A DNA stretch of 64,000 bases from Haloarchaeobius litoreus. GTDB lineage: Archaea; Halobacteriota; Halobacteria; Halobacteriales; Natrialbaceae. The notes beneath the pieces are model-generated. The model was not told where the DNA came from. It worked only from the letters and a program-made list of their open reading frames with translations, and ran no database searches. The position numbers were made by a program, and so were the translations under genes. Shown here piece by piece: positions 26,667 through 33,934 of the stretch. The stretch's first letter is position 1. The number at the start of each line of letters is the position of its first letter. Where the stretch lies: positions 186,001 through 250,000 of the forward strand of contig NZ_JANHJR010000004.1 in assembly GCF_024495425.1 (NCBI RefSeq), written 5' to 3'.

Positions 26667-26942
26667 GAGCGAAATAGCGGCTGAATGTATCGATGACTGT
26701 CTCGAAACGGCCCAGGAAGGGAGGAGTGTGCCCGGCTCTGTCGAGACGCTGCCGATCTCACGACGCTACACGCGCGCTTCATGGGGGACTCGAAGTACAG
26801 TTCCCAGCTTGCAGAGACCTGTGCCGATGCCTGTGAGGAGTGCGCTGCGAAATGTGAGCGCCACGATGCAGAACATTGCCAGGTCTGTGCCGACGTGCTC
26901 CAGCAGTGCGCCGAAAGTTGCCGCCAGATGGCGAACGCGTAA
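26667..26942 (+). pseudogene. Decayed copper-storage protein copy
   Basis: The beginning reads AAECIDDCLETAQ in one frame, then a deletion and frame change near 26720 lead to CARLCRDAADLTTLHARF, MGDSKYSSQLAETCADAC, and an end at SCRQMANA with TAA at 26940-26942. Compared with the intact gene at 25634-25990, the segment around the second helix (CEWCADEC) is lost. Residues after 26780 could still be translated from the ATG at 26781 as a truncated, Cys-rich two-helix piece. The copy lies on the opposite strand to the parent. Confidence 0.75.
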
Positions 26943-27077
26943 CGGAACGACCGACGGTATCTCCTACGTTCATCAGCAGACATCGCCAAGGCACGGTAGA
27001 TCCTCAGACAGGTCTCACCAGATGACAATCCAGATTATACGACACAGTTCGAAAACCGACTTTAGCAGTTGGGCAAT

Positions 27078-28079
27078 ATGAATCTGCTCCCCCTCGGTGT
27101 TGGCGTAGTCTTGCTCCTGTTGGCCGTGATCGACATGCTCTGGACGACGCTGTGGGTCGACGGGAGAGCGGGTCCCCTCACCTCCCGTCTGATGTCCAGT
27201 ACCTGGAAGGTACTCAAGAAGGTGTCCGGTAAGCGGCATCGCGTGCTCTCGCTTTCCGGACCGATAATTCTCATCCTCGGACTCACCATGTGGATTGCAC
27301 TTCTCTGGAGCGGATGGACGTTCCTTTTCGCAGGCGGCGAGGAGAGTCTCATCGACACGCGAAACACCGGCCCGATCTCCTGGACAGAGCGATTCTACTT
27401 CGTCGGGTACACGGTCTTCACGATGGGGAACGGAGATTTCACGCCGAACGGCGGGATCTGGCAGGTCGCGACAGCGCTCACCACGGCCAGCGGGATGTTC
27501 TTTGTCACGCTCAGTGTCACGTACGTTCTCAATGTTCTCAGTTCCGTGACACAGAAACGCTCACTGGCGAGCAGCATCCACGGACTCGGTGAACAGAGTA
27601 CTGAGATTCTCGAAACGAGCTGGGACGAGGGCTCGTTCCAGGGACTAGACGTACCGCTAAACCTGATCGCGAACCAACTCGGTACGCTGACAGCGAACCA
27701 CAAGGCGTACCCCATCCTCCACTACTTCTTCACGCCAGAGAAATCGCAGGCACCGACGACAAACGTCACCGTGTTGGACGAGACGCTCACGCTTCTCCGG
27801 TTCGGCGTCGCCCCAGAGCACCGTCCGAGTGAGCCAGCCATCAAGCAAGCCCGGTCGAGCGTCCAGACGTACCTTGATACACTGGAGAGCGGGTTCGTCG
27901 GACCAGCGTCGCAGTCCCCCCCTGCCCCCGATCTCGAACAGTTGCGCGACAGGGGGATTCCTACAGTCGCGGACGCGGAGTTTACCGACTCGCTTGTAGA
28001 GGTAGACGACCGACGTCGACTTCTACTGGGCCTCGTTAAATCCGATGCACGAAACTGGCCCAACACCGACAGTCAGTAG
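27078..28079 (+). CDS. Potassium-channel-like membrane protein with atypical filter
   Basis: A 333-residue protein. Hydrophobic segments lie at about 3-26, 56-85 and 128-152. The pore loop before the last helix reads TMGNGDF at 115-121, in place of the usual T(V/I)GYGD. A soluble C-terminal domain of about 180 residues follows, without recognisable RCK glycine motifs. Membership of the two-helix K+ channel superfamily is supported by the pore-helix position and GxGD core. The Tyr-to-Asn change would alter selectivity. I use the ATG at 27078; a TTG three codons earlier is possible. It stands alone, with gene-poor sequence on both sides. Confidence 0.75.
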   Translation: MNLLPLGVGVVLLLLAVIDMLWTTLWVDGRAGPLTSRLMSSTWKVLKKVSGKRHRVLSLSGPIILILGLTMWIALLWSGWTFLFAGGEESLIDTRNTGPISWTERFYFVGYTVFTMGNGDFTPNGGIWQVATALTTASGMFFVTLSVTYVLNVLSSVTQKRSLASSIHGLGEQSTEILETSWDEGSFQGLDVPLNLIANQLGTLTANHKAYPILHYFFTPEKSQAPTTNVTVLDETLTLLRFGVAPEHRPSEPAIKQARSSVQTYLDTLESGFVGPASQSPPAPDLEQLRDRGIPTVADAEFTDSLVEVDDRRRLLLGLVKSDARNWPNTDSQ

Positions 28080-28258
28080 GAACCACATACAAGTTATGTT
28101 CCGCGTCTGGAAAATAATACCCGTATTGCCGAGCCCGTCCTCCAAGTTTAGCACGTCATTCTTACCACTCTTTGAAGGGCTCAACAGAACCCACCAGCCA
28201 AAACCGAGTGAGAGCACAAATCAAAATAGTTTTTGAGAGTAGTGGGCGAACTATACAC

Positions 28259-28462
28259 ATGCCCTCTGAGAAGGTCTGTCCGGACTGCGAGGAACCATTA
28301 GAGCAGATGGAGTTACAAGGAACCGACGTCATGGGAACGCTCTCTATCATCTCAGAAGCATCAGACGACGGGTTTCTTAGCAGCCTCCAGGCAGACGAAA
28401 TCCTCACTCCAGTTCCATACGTCTGTCCCGAGTGCCGACGAACTCTCGTGTATGCGGAATAG
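28259..28462 (+). CDS. Small double-CxxC zinc-ribbon protein
   Basis: A 67-residue protein with CPDC near residues 7-10 and CPEC near 55-58, forming one four-cysteine zinc site. A TATA-like TCAAAATAGTTTTT ends about 23 nt upstream of the ATG at 28259, so the mRNA is nearly leaderless. Similar tiny zinc-finger proteins are abundant in haloarchaea and influence biofilm and motility in a few cases. The longer in-frame reading from 28172 is rejected because it runs through that promoter. Confidence 0.65.
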   Translation: MPSEKVCPDCEEPLEQMELQGTDVMGTLSIISEASDDGFLSSLQADEILTPVPYVCPECRRTLVYAE

Positions 28463-28590
28463 TGACCAAGAAACCGGATTCGAGACTCCTCACGAACTGC
28501 ATTGTACGACAGACCGAGAATCCGGCCCAGTAGCTGCGTTGCCCCATCCACTGATTGGTTAGTGAATCTCCTGTACTGATCGGTAAACGA

Positions 28591-28612
28591 CCACGGGTCG
28601 GGTGACCCGTGG
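28591..28612. repeat. Right-end palindrome of the IS605-type element
   Basis: A 22-base hairpin-forming palindrome with arms CCACGGGTC and GACCCGTGG. It differs by one central base from the copy at 30410-30431. TnpA of this family recognises such subterminal hairpins in single-stranded DNA. Confidence 0.85.
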
Positions 28613-28760
28613 CTTTTCTTGTTCCCTCAGCCTACGTCGATAGCACTCCACGCGAAGCGATTTCGCGGGATGAGGATGGGCGGTTTACAGAACGCCCCGA
28701 CCCGGACAGGCTCACCTTCCGAACAAATGGTTGGGTTTTGCGAGTCCGGTAATTAACCGA
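28591..28760 (-). ncRNA. Probable omega-RNA/reRNA of TnpB
   Basis: TnpB guide RNAs in this family overlap the 3' end of tnpB and extend through the right end, with the guide taken from flanking DNA. Position and strand follow from that rule, and the palindrome at 28591-28612 would form the terminal stem. Nothing in the sequence alone proves expression, and the 3' limit is uncertain. Confidence 0.4.
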
Positions 28761-29948
28761 TTCAACGTCCACGTTAGCGTGTTTTGCCCTCGCTCGCCAC
28801 GCCACGTTCACACTCGCGTTTCGGTCAGCATGGTCTTGCTGAACCGCACACGACTCATTCGTACAGCGGAACCGCCGACCTTGGCGGTAGCCACGGTGTC
28901 CACAGCACGAACACGACTTCGAGTTGTACGGCGACTCCACCGTCTCACACGGAATCTGATTCCACGTCGCTTTGTATCGAACCTGTTGCTCGAACTTGTG
29001 GAACGGCAGTTTGTGCAGACGACGGTTCATGTATGTGCCGTACTTGATGGCGTCTCGAATCCCACTCAAGTCCTCGAACACGATAACCGGATTCGGGAAC
29101 TGTTGAGCGAACTCCACCACAACTCGGGACATCCGATGAAGAATCCACCCGGTGTAGCGTTCTTCTTTCTCACCGAGTTGGTGGTAAATGGAGTGTTGGC
29201 CGTGTTCTTGACAGCGTTTGGTGATGGTGTGGTAGCGTTGGCGTTCGGCTTTCACAGAGCCGTAGTCCAGCACGAGTGTTCCGAGCGTGTCCATCGTCTC
29301 ACGATCAAGAGCGGTGAGTGCGATGTTACGCTCGTTAATATCGACGCCGACGAGAGTGTCAGCGTCTTCAGGTTCAGGCACTTCAACCTCTGTTTTGACC
29401 GTGACGTGTAGGTAGTACACGCCATCTCGGTACAGAAGTTCGACCTGTCCCAACGACCACTCGTCATCCGCTAAGGCTGACTCGATGAGGGTGAGGTCTT
29501 CTGGTCGCCCTCGAAGGTGCCCTTTCACCTTCTTGTACGGCTTTGGACTCACACGGAATCGAATACGGTCGGTCTCGTCGTTGTAGGTGAGTCGGTAGCC
29601 TTCGGTGTGCGCCATAACGAGCGGGTATGCTCCCTTCTTGTCCGTGGCCGGTGGTGACGGTTTGCCGACGTTGGTGTCGTCTTGGTCGTGCCACCAGTTG
29701 AGGAGTTCTTTGTAGGAGTCCCACGCTTGCAGGGCTTTCCCGACGACCGCACACTTGTTGTTCCGAAGAAAGCCATCGCGGTCAACTTCCTTCTGAATCT
29801 CGGTGCGTGAGTAGCCGTTTTGTTTGAGTCGGAGTGTATCGTTGGCGATGTCTCGTGCGGTGTAACGGGCATCTTTGAGCCACGACCGCTCACCAGACTC
29901 TATACAGAGTCGAGTGCGTGCGGTCTTCGTGACTGCTTCGATACCCAT
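28632..29948 (-). CDS. tnpB: TnpB RNA-guided nuclease of IS605-type element
   Basis: A 438-residue TnpB. RuvC residues are Asp203 in VGVDINERN, Glu292 in VIVFEDLSG and Asp375 in HADRNASVN. A zinc ribbon has Cys346, Cys349, Cys362 and Cys367. All catalytic residues are present, so the nuclease should be active with its guide RNA. Family members cut DNA next to a transposon-adjacent motif and help retain the element after excision. It diverges from tnpA with about 43 bases between starts. The C-terminal 40 residues are low-complexity and probably double as guide-RNA-encoding sequence. Confidence 0.92.
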   Translation of the reverse strand: MGIEAVTKTARTRLCIESGERSWLKDARYTARDIANDTLRLKQNGYSRTEIQKEVDRDGFLRNNKCAVVGKALQAWDSYKELLNWWHDQDDTNVGKPSPPATDKKGAYPLVMAHTEGYRLTYNDETDRIRFRVSPKPYKKVKGHLRGRPEDLTLIESALADDEWSLGQVELLYRDGVYYLHVTVKTEVEVPEPEDADTLVGVDINERNIALTALDRETMDTLGTLVLDYGSVKAERQRYHTITKRCQEHGQHSIYHQLGEKEERYTGWILHRMSRVVVEFAQQFPNPVIVFEDLSGIRDAIKYGTYMNRRLHKLPFHKFEQQVRYKATWNQIPCETVESPYNSKSCSCCGHRGYRQGRRFRCTNESCAVQQDHADRNASVNVAWRARAKHANVDVESVNYRTRKTQPFVRKVSLSGSGRSVNRPSSSREIASRGVLST

Positions 29949-29991
29949 ATCTTGACTATCGAATCAAGTGATAATAAATGTAGGGATTCAG

Positions 29992-30390
29992 ATGGGAGAC
30001 TACAGGAGTCATGCACATTCGGTTAGTTTGTGTAAGTATCATTTCGTGTGGTGCTCGAAGTATCGCCACGGGATGTTGGAGTTAGTTCGAGACGAACTTG
30101 CGGAACTGTTCCAAGGAACTGCTGAACAGTTCGGTCACGAGATTGTGTCAGTGGAGATTGCCACAGACCACGTTCACTTGTTCGTGGAGGCTGACCCGAA
30201 ATGGAGTCCTGCCGAGATTGCAAAGCAGTTCAAGGGCTGCTCGAGCCGAATGATTCTGAAACGTCACGCGGAAATCAAACAGCAGTATTTCTGGGGAAGT
30301 GGGTTGTGGAAGGATGGATACTACGTTGGGACGACTGGTGCTGTTTCCGAGGACGTAGTTCGTCGATACATTGAGGAGACGGAACATTAG
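29992..30390 (+). CDS. tnpA: TnpA HUH transposase (IS200/IS605 family)
   Basis: A 132-residue single-tyrosine transposase of typical length. The HUH pair is His60/His62 in DHVHLF, and the nucleophile is one of Tyr110/Tyr111 in DGYYVGTTG. It acts on single-stranded DNA to excise and insert the element. The ATG at 29992 gives the normal N-terminus (GDYRSHAHS); in-frame codons upstream overlap the tnpB start region. The full set of active residues suggests a functional element. Confidence 0.92.
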   Translation: MGDYRSHAHSVSLCKYHFVWCSKYRHGMLELVRDELAELFQGTAEQFGHEIVSVEIATDHVHLFVEADPKWSPAEIAKQFKGCSSRMILKRHAEIKQQYFWGSGLWKDGYYVGTTGAVSEDVVRRYIEETEH

Positions 30391-30409
30391 GCAAGCGTAC
30401 GCGATTCAC

Positions 30410-30431
30410 CCACGGGTCAGGTGACCCGTGG
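30410..30431. repeat. Left-end palindrome of the IS605-type element
   Basis: A 22-base palindrome with the same arms as the right-end copy and one central base different. It sits 20 bases after the tnpA stop, as expected for the left end. Confidence 0.85.
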
Positions 30432-30513
30432 AACTCTCGCTGTTCTCTGTAGATGCGATACGGCCGCCCTTGGCGCTCGCGGTACAGTAGGCCGCGCTCC
30501 TCGAGAGCGCTCA
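30432..30513 (-). pseudogene. Winged-helix regulator fragment cut by the insertion
   Basis: The minus strand encodes TVSALEERGLLYRERQGR followed by PYRIYREQRE, typical of the recognition helix and wing of a small HTH protein. It runs directly into the IS left end, and its upstream part is lost at the PiT stop codon. The rest of the gene is not visible on the far side of the element. Confidence 0.4.
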
Positions 30514-31686
30514 CAGTAGGAGGAACGCGGCGGCGTACGCGAGCATAAACGAAAGCCCGAACGACCCTGCCCACGCACCCACAGTCACGAGAACTTTTCG
30601 CGCATCCACCGCATCCCACCCGCCGACAGCGGCACCGCTCCCGATGATGGCGCTGACGACGATCTCGTTGAACGAGACCGGGACGCCTAACAGGACTGCC
30701 AGCTGTGCAATCAGGAACGACGGCACGAGCGCCGAGATGGACCGCCGCGGTCCCAGCGACGAGTAGTCCCGGGCCAGTGACTTGATCATCCGGGGAGCAC
30801 CGGTCCACGAGCCGACGAGCATTCCTAGACCGCCGCCGACGAGCACGGTGAACGTCGAGACCACCCCAACCTCATCAAGCAACGGTAGCAGCGGCCCGAC
30901 GGCGAGCCCGACCTGGCTCCCGCCCGCGGAGAACGCCACCAGCGACCCGAGTGCGAGCAGCATCCGCCGCAGGCCACCGCGTTCGTCGCGACTGACGTCC
31001 CACCAGACGACGGTCGCGACGGCCAGCGCCGCGAGGCCCGTAATACCGACCGCCACCGCGAGCCCGTCGATTGCCAGCACCCGATGTCCGAGACCGCGGA
31101 CGGTCCCTGACGCGCTCCCCTCACCCAGGAAGCTGAACTGGACATTCACGAGAACGGCGCCGACGAGACCGGCGAGGGCGGGAATACTGTACCGTTCGGG
31201 AACATAAGGACGGGGGAGGAGGCTCGCGATGGTGAACGCGATGCCACCGCCGACGAACGGCGTCAGTACCCAGACGGCGGCGATCTGCTGGTACTTCGAC
31301 CAGACCGGCGTTCCGCCGAGGGCGAGGCCGACACCGATGACGGCGCCGGTCACGGTGAACGCAGTCGCGATCGGATAGCCGGTCGTGATGCCGATCACCA
31401 TCAGCCCCGCGCCCAACACGAGCACGAGTATGACGCCGGCGACGGGCAAGCTGATACCGCCGACGAGGCCACTGCCGATGGCTTCCGAGACGTTGCCGCC
31501 CTGTGTAACGGCTCCGGCGAAGCCGAAAATGCCGACGAGGAAGGCGGCCCGCATCGTTGAGATGGCGTTCGCGCCGACAGCGGGTGCGAACGGGGTTGCG
31601 CCGCTCGACCCGGCACCGATGACCCATGCCATGAACAGGCTAGCGAGCGCTGCACCGACGAAGAGGACAATGAGAGCGGGGTCCAT
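30511..31686 (-). CDS. PiT/CysP-type anion permease, first copy
   Basis: A 391-residue membrane protein of the inorganic phosphate transporter family. The two inverted half-signatures are visible: FAPAVGANAIST near residues 34-45 and the mirrored FSAGGSQVGLAVGPLL near 258-273, with about ten helices. PiT proteins are cation-coupled phosphate carriers, but CysP relatives carry sulfate. Here it lies eleven bases after the YeeE/YedE pair on the same strand, so sulfate or thiosulfate is a reasonable alternative substrate. The ATG at 31686 gives an N-terminal helix directly after the start. Confidence 0.85.
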   Translation of the reverse strand: MDPALIVLFVGAALASLFMAWVIGAGSSGATPFAPAVGANAISTMRAAFLVGIFGFAGAVTQGGNVSEAIGSGLVGGISLPVAGVILVLVLGAGLMVIGITTGYPIATAFTVTGAVIGVGLALGGTPVWSKYQQIAAVWVLTPFVGGGIAFTIASLLPRPYVPERYSIPALAGLVGAVLVNVQFSFLGEGSASGTVRGLGHRVLAIDGLAVAVGITGLAALAVATVVWWDVSRDERGGLRRMLLALGSLVAFSAGGSQVGLAVGPLLPLLDEVGVVSTFTVLVGGGLGMLVGSWTGAPRMIKSLARDYSSLGPRRSISALVPSFLIAQLAVLLGVPVSFNEIVVSAIIGSGAAVGGWDAVDARKVLVTVGAWAGSFGLSFMLAYAAAFLLL

Positions 31687-31696
31687 AGTCGCTGAG

Positions 31697-32155
31697 CTAG
31701 TCTGTACCCGTCGTGGCGGTATCACGCTCCTGGCTCCGGCTCCGCCAGTAGCCCTGTGCGTACGCGCCGAAGAACATCCCGGCGAGCGCCCAGAGGATAG
31801 TGACGTTTCCGACGCCGAGGCTCGCGTACGCGGCGCCCGGACAGATTCCGGACAGTCCCCAGCCGACGCCGAAGATGGCGCCGCCGACGAGGACGTTCCG
31901 GTCGAACGACTTCAGCCGGCGCTCGTAGGGGTCGCCCGTGAGGGGTGCGGCGTCGCGGATGCGGGGCATCACTGCGAACGCGATCCCGGCGACGACTGCG
32001 GCGCCGAACAGGACGAACAGGAGTCCGAGGTCATCGAACTGGAGGAAGTTCAGCACAACCTCAGGCCGGGCCATGTGGCTGAACCCGAGCCCGAACCCGA
32101 AGATCAGGCCGCCGACGAAGATCAGCGGCTTGAACAGCGGGTGCCGATCGCTCAT
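31697..32155 (-). CDS. YeeE/YedE-type transporter, C-terminal half (DUF6691-like)
   Basis: A 152-residue membrane protein with four helices and the signature SGICPGAAYASLG near residues 112-124, carrying the conserved Cys. It is the second half of a YeeE/YedE thiosulfate-type transporter. The ATG overlaps the stop of the first half by ATGA, so both halves are made together. YeeE moves thiosulfate across the membrane using conserved cysteines. Confidence 0.88.
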   Translation of the reverse strand: MSDRHPLFKPLIFVGGLIFGFGLGFSHMARPEVVLNFLQFDDLGLLFVLFGAAVVAGIAFAVMPRIRDAAPLTGDPYERRLKSFDRNVLVGGAIFGVGWGLSGICPGAAYASLGVGNVTILWALAGMFFGAYAQGYWRSRSQERDTATTGTD

Positions 32156-32715
32156 GGGCTCACCCCCAGCGCGGCAACAACCTGGGCCGTCCCGATTGCC
32201 ACGGTCAGATACGTCAGCACGGCAGCAATCGACGTTTTCGATGCCGAGCCGACACCACAGATGCCGTGACCGGACGTACAGCCCTTGCCGACCCGGGTCC
32301 CGATGCCGACCAAGATGCCACCGAGGAACAGCCGCCACGGTTGGACATCGGTCATCCAGAGCGTCACGCCGGCGACCTCGTACAGCTGGCCGGTCGTTCC
32401 GGGCTCGTACAGCGAGCTCGTGACCACGCCGGATTGGAACGTCGCAGCGAACGCCAGTCCGCCCAGGATGATGCCAGCCGTGAACACGAGCCGCCAGTCA
32501 CGCGAGGCGACGTACTGCTGGAACCGTGACTGGTCGGAGACGTACGACAGCGTCGACTCCAGGAACGTACTCGCCCCGGCTTGGATCCCCGTTCCGATGT
32601 ATATCAGGACGGTCCCGAGGCCGACGAGCAGTCCGCCGACAGCGTACCGGCCGACCCCGTTGGGGAACAGGTCGGCGACCGTCTGGAGCAGTACTGGGTC
32701 AGAGACCATCGGCAT
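32152..32715 (-). CDS. YeeE/YedE-type transporter, N-terminal half
   Basis: A 187-residue membrane protein with about four helices and the signature GKGCTSGHGICG near residues 144-155, holding two cysteines. It matches the first half of YeeE/YedE transporters. Two in-frame starts are possible (32715 and 32709). It precedes the second half with ATGA overlap and follows a truncated persulfide dioxygenase gene by six bases, the usual sulfur-assimilation context in haloarchaea. Confidence 0.88.
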   Translation of the reverse strand: MPMVSDPVLLQTVADLFPNGVGRYAVGGLLVGLGTVLIYIGTGIQAGASTFLESTLSYVSDQSRFQQYVASRDWRLVFTAGIILGGLAFAATFQSGVVTSSLYEPGTTGQLYEVAGVTLWMTDVQPWRLFLGGILVGIGTRVGKGCTSGHGICGVGSASKTSIAAVLTYLTVAIGTAQVVAALGVSP

Positions 32716-32721
32716 CGTTAG

Positions 32722-33035
32722 TCACCCAGCAAGCGAGCACTGGCTGGCGGCACAGTTGTTCGGTCCGAGATCGAGCGTGAACGGCTCCTGGTCGTCGACG
32801 GCATTCTGGCCGAGATTCGTCGCGCCGATGTCCTCGTAGGTAGCGGGCACAGGCGGCATATCCGAGAGGATCAGATTCACGAACTCGTCCTCGACCATCG
32901 TAAGTGCGTCCATCTCCTCGACCAACTCGCCGATGGGCGCTGTGTTCGTGCAGTCGTCAGCTGGTTCGGCGGCGTGATGAAGTACAGCTGCAGCCCCATC
33001 ACTTCCATCGAACGGAAGAAGGCTGTCCTCGTACA
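32722..33035 (-). pseudogene. Truncated MBL-fold persulfide dioxygenase (C-terminal part only)
   Basis: The frame encodes APIGELVEEMDALTM, LILSDMPPVPATYEDI, ATNLGQNAVDD and the tail LDLGPNNCAASQ. This is the C-terminal third of the metallohydrolase seen complete at 21426-22574. The catalytic HxHxDH region is missing, and sequence upstream of about 33035 carries no homology. It keeps its normal place in front of the YeeE halves, so a deletion removed its 5' part. Confidence 0.7.
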
Positions 33036-33159
33036 TACTATGAGAGAGTACGAGCACGACTCCCTAATGGTTTGCTGCGCGGTTTCACGAGGTGTCGAGA
33101 ATTGAAGTGACCTTCCACATCGTCACCCCGTTCATGGGGAAGATGATTCAAGAGCCACG

Positions 33160-33534
33160 TCACCGTAGGACAAGGTATGAACGAACCGTCCCCGTTCGAT
33201 ACAATCCGCGAATTCGAGTTTGACGGCACTTCCTCACCGAGGAGTAGTCTCCTGTCTCCAGAGAGTCGTCGTTTCTGACCCGCTCGCGTACCGCGTCGAA
33301 CGACTCGGACGGGAGATCCAGTTGAACGAGTACGGGCACCCCAGCTCTGAGTTTGGTACGGTCGACATCGATAGTGAAGTGGTTGATGACCCCGGTCTCC
33401 TGGAGCCGTGTGACGCGATCTGAGACGGCTGGCCCCGAGAGGCCGACCTCCTCGCCGATCACGCTGAACGGGCGACGGGCGTTCTCGGCTAACAGCGAGA
33501 GAATCTCCATGTCGGTTTCGTCCTATTCTCGCAT
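33160..33534 (-). pseudogene. Lrp/AsnC-type regulator with a stop at codon 4 and a lost C-terminus
   Basis: The gene would start ATG CGA GAA at 33534, but the next codon is TAG (33523-33525). Reading continues as DETDMEILSLLAENARRPF, a complete AsnC helix-turn-helix (EEVGLSGPAVSDRVTRLQ), and the DVDRTKLRAGVPVLVQLDLPS strand. After about residue 95 the homology ends, and the ligand-binding and metal-binding C-terminal parts are gone. Internal initiation at the ATG at 33510 could still give a short HTH polypeptide. Such regulators sit next to copper ATPases in haloarchaea, as here. Confidence 0.75.
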
Positions 33535-33667
33535 ACTGGCCGAAAAGGACGCAGGATACAATACTATTCCCCTGAAGATACTTTGGAATACGTCGTTTCA
33601 CGGCAGTTCGAACAGCAGTATCGAAGTAGCAAACGACAAAGAGGAGCCGACCGTATTTCCCACCGGA

Positions 33668-33865
33668 ATGAGTCAAACGATCACCGTCGAGGGAATGACC
33701 TGCGGCCACTGTGAACAGACAGTCGAAGAGGCGCTTCGAGGCGTGTCTGGCGTGACCGACGCCACCGCCGATCGCGAGGCCGAACAGGCGAGGGTCGATG
33801 GTGACGCCGACGTCACGGCCCTCGTGCAAGCCGTCGAAGACGCTGGATACACCGCCCACGCCTGA
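33668..33865 (+). CDS. CopZ-like heavy-metal-associated copper chaperone
   Basis: A 65-residue HMA domain with the metal motif GMTCGHC (Cys12, Cys15), then the usual beta-alpha-beta text ending in DAGYTAHA. It binds Cu(I) in the cytosol and delivers it to the ATPase 69 bases downstream. The ATG at 33668 yields a domain without extension. Very acidic, as expected for a halophile. Confidence 0.9.
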   Translation: MSQTITVEGMTCGHCEQTVEEALRGVSGVTDATADREAEQARVDGDADVTALVQAVEDAGYTAHA

Positions 33866-33934
33866 GAGCACCCAGAACGTTCGCGGGCGACCGCCCCGCC
33901 GTTCCCTTCCGAGTCCACCTACCCTGACCGTCCC

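Larger units (their letters stand above)
28585..30440. mobile_element. IS605-type insertion sequence (IS200/IS605 family)
   Basis: Divergent tnpB (minus) and tnpA (plus) lie between two matching 22-base palindromes at 28591-28612 and 30410-30431. This is the IS605 group layout, which has subterminal hairpins instead of inverted repeats and makes no target duplication. The tnpB 3' side (near 28590) is therefore the right end and the tnpA 3' side (near 30431) the left end. Exact tips cannot be fixed from one copy. Insertion interrupts a winged-helix gene remnant at the 30432 side. Confidence 0.85.
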
